Positions 6,534 through 7,703 of a DNA stretch of 7,703 bases are shown in pieces. The notes below the pieces were generated by a model, which searched no databases, was not told where the DNA came from, and saw nothing but the letters and a program-made list of their open reading frames with translations. The position numbers and the translations under genes were made by a program. This DNA is from Prolixibacteraceae bacterium (GTDB taxonomy: Bacteria > Bacteroidota > Bacteroidia > Bacteroidales > Prolixibacteraceae), in contig DAIDJX010000156.1 of NCBI GenBank assembly GCA_027451165.1, positions 1 to 7,703 of the forward strand. The letters run 5' to 3'. The stretch's first letter is position 1, and every line of letters starts with the position of its first letter.

Positions 6534-7279
6534 TTTGCAAAGATAGAATCAGAAGTGGTTTGAGCTTCATTTTTTACGGCTGCTATGAAACACGCCGAAA
6601 GTGCGGCAGTTTCAGTCCTTAACCGGCTGCTCCCCAGGGAAATTTCCTGAAACCCGTTTTGAAGGGCGAGCGAAATCTCTTCCGGGGAAAAATCACCTTC
6701 CGGGCCAATCAGAACCACGACTTCTTCTCCCTGGGTTATGCAGTTGAAGAGGTGAGGTTTTTCTCCGGAACGGCAATGGGCAATAAATTTTTCCCCTGGC
6801 AAGGGTTGGGAAACGAATTTTTCAAAAGCTACCAGATCACCGATAACCGGCAGATAAGCCTTTAACGATTGTTTCATCGCGGAAACTGCCACTTTTTGCA
6901 GCCGGGCGGTTTGGAATTGCCTGCGTTCACTGTGCCGGCACAGCAAAGGGGTAAATTCATCCAGTCCTGTCTCTGTTGCTTTTTCTACCAGCCATTCCAT
7001 CCTGTCACTGTTTTTGGTGGGGGCTACAGCCAGGTGAAAACGGTAGTTGCGTTTTTCAAAATGGGAAGTTACGCTTGTAATCCTGACTACACATTTTTTC
7101 GGGTGTGGAGTCAGAATAGCAGCCTCGGCCAGTGTTCCCTTTCCATCAACGAGCCAAATTGGATCGTCTTCCCTTAACCGGAGTACCCTGATCACATGTC
7201 CTGATTCTTCTTCTCCCAGCGTCACTTCTTTGGCACTGAGTTCGGACAAATAAAACAGCTGCGTAATCCCTCCGCTCAT
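6530..7279 (-). CDS. rsmE: 16S rRNA (uracil-1498-N3)-methyltransferase
   Basis: This 249-residue SPOUT-class, SAM-dependent enzyme methylates N3 of U1498 in 16S rRNA of the small ribosomal subunit. The N-terminal PUA-like domain is seen in LFYLSEL (8-14) and SGHVIRVLRLREDD (26-39). The SPOUT domain carries LAVAPTKNSDRMEWLVEKATETG (83-105), CRHSERR (114-120), AMKQSLKAYLP (134-144), the knot motifs VVLIGPEGDFSPEEI (188-202) and LGSSRLRTETAAL (215-227). All hallmark RsmE blocks are present at usual length. The ATG at 7279 overlaps the stop of the upstream phosphatase gene as ATGA, and the gene's own stop overlaps the DUF4159 start the same way. It is a housekeeping gene with no sign of unusual transfer. 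Confidence 0.96.
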   Translation of the reverse strand: MSGGITQLFYLSELSAKEVTLGEEESGHVIRVLRLREDDPIWLVDGKGTLAEAAILTPHPKKCVVRITSVTSHFEKRNYRFHLAVAPTKNSDRMEWLVEKATETGLDEFTPLLCRHSERRQFQTARLQKVAVSAMKQSLKAYLPVIGDLVAFEKFVSQPLPGEKFIAHCRSGEKPHLFNCITQGEEVVVLIGPEGDFSPEEISLALQNGFQEISLGSSRLRTETAALSACFIAAVKNEAQTTSDSIFAK

Positions 7280-7703
7280 TCAGGTAACTCTTTGGGATTC
7301 AACAGGTGTGACAGCTCTCCTGTCCTCATGGAAATCTGGTCCCAGCGTTCGACAGGAAAATCAAGGACGACTGCTGAACAAGTTGCCATATCTCCTGAAA
7401 AATCCCTGCTGAAACTTCGGGCATAAGAACTCATAGCAGGGTTGTGTCCGAAGATAAACAGACTTCCATAGTTTTCTTTCATCCGGTGCACAATTTCCAG
7501 CAATTCACCAGAGGAAAGACCCTCATAAAACAGGCGGTTTTTGATTATTGATTTTTCAGGATATTCAAATTCTGTTGCAAAAAACATGGCCGTTTGAATG
7601 GCCCGCATGGCCGGGCTGGTAATCATCAGATCAGGGATTATGCCCAGTCTTAACAGAGCCCTGCTTACTTTACGGGCATCCTTTTCCCCTCTATCTGTAA
7701 GAG
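7276..7703 (-). CDS. sixA: SixA-type histidine phosphatase, N-terminus beyond the right edge
   Basis: The C-terminal 141 residues of a histidine-phosphatase-superfamily protein are visible. The frame enters at the right edge as LTDRGEKDARK, which matches the region of SixA proteins after the N-terminal Arg-His-Gly/Ala catalytic motif; that motif lies outside the window. Later conserved parts are PDLMITSPAMRAIQTA (catalytic-pocket Arg), FYEG (acid residue), and FIFGHNPAMS, containing the second catalytic His at visible residue 86. In Proteobacteria SixA removes phosphate from a His-phosphotransfer domain; the target here is unknown. The in-frame ATG at 7626 is internal and not the start, because recognisable SixA sequence continues upstream of it. 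The stop overlaps the rsmE start as ATGA, so the two should be coupled. The related phosphoglycerate-mutase-like branch is less likely. Confidence 0.85.
   Translation of the reverse strand, partial: LTDRGEKDARKVSRALLRLGIIPDLMITSPAMRAIQTAMFFATEFEYPEKSIIKNRLFYEGLSSGELLEIVHRMKENYGSLFIFGHNPAMSSYARSFSRDFSGDMATCSAVVLDFPVERWDQISMRTGELSHLLNPKELPE

Noticed and set aside
7276..7626. Complete 116-residue protein starting at the ATG at 7626
   Set aside because: The same frame continues to the right edge with recognisable SixA sequence (LTDRGEKDA), so this ATG is internal.

Overview
The window looks like chromosomal sequence from a member of the Bacteroidota. The signs are TAnnTTTG-like -7 promoter elements, A-rich leaders without clear Shine-Dalgarno sites, an exported DUF4159 protein, a two-domain M64 peptidase and small outer-membrane barrel-like proteins. 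Base composition is fairly even across the window. I see no insertion sequence, phage gene, CRISPR array, tRNA or rRNA. This is mostly ordinary core and lifestyle gene content; I did not find a clearly new multi-gene system.

Left part (1-2803). The first 13 codons of a minus-strand gene occupy 1-40, with a plausible promoter at 77-109. A perfect 10-bp hairpin at 99-123 lies between that gene and the 3' end of a YbdG-type MscS-family mechanosensitive channel (161-1474, minus). The channel is divergent, across only 42 bp, from an exported M64-family zinc peptidase (1517-2803, plus).

Right part (2844-7703, all minus, transcribed right to left). The order is a SixA-type histidine phosphatase (cut by the window edge), rsmE (16S rRNA U1498 methyltransferase), an exported DUF4159 protein, agmatine deiminase (aguA), N-carbamoylputrescine amidase (aguB), and two small paralogous barrel-like proteins. 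AguA and AguB are consecutive steps from agmatine to putrescine. The first five genes are joined by 4-bp ATGA stop/start overlaps, which suggests one translationally coupled transcript. The last two genes may be its tail or may have their own promoter.

The most notable observation is in aguA. The open frame ends at 4870 and lacks the C-terminal catalytic cysteine. A -1 shift at about 4908-4915 restores a family-like tail containing the Leu-His-Cys-Ile-Thr motif. It also makes the gene end exactly in an ATGA overlap with aguB. This means a one-base deletion (sequencing error or real mutation) or, less likely, programmed frameshifting.
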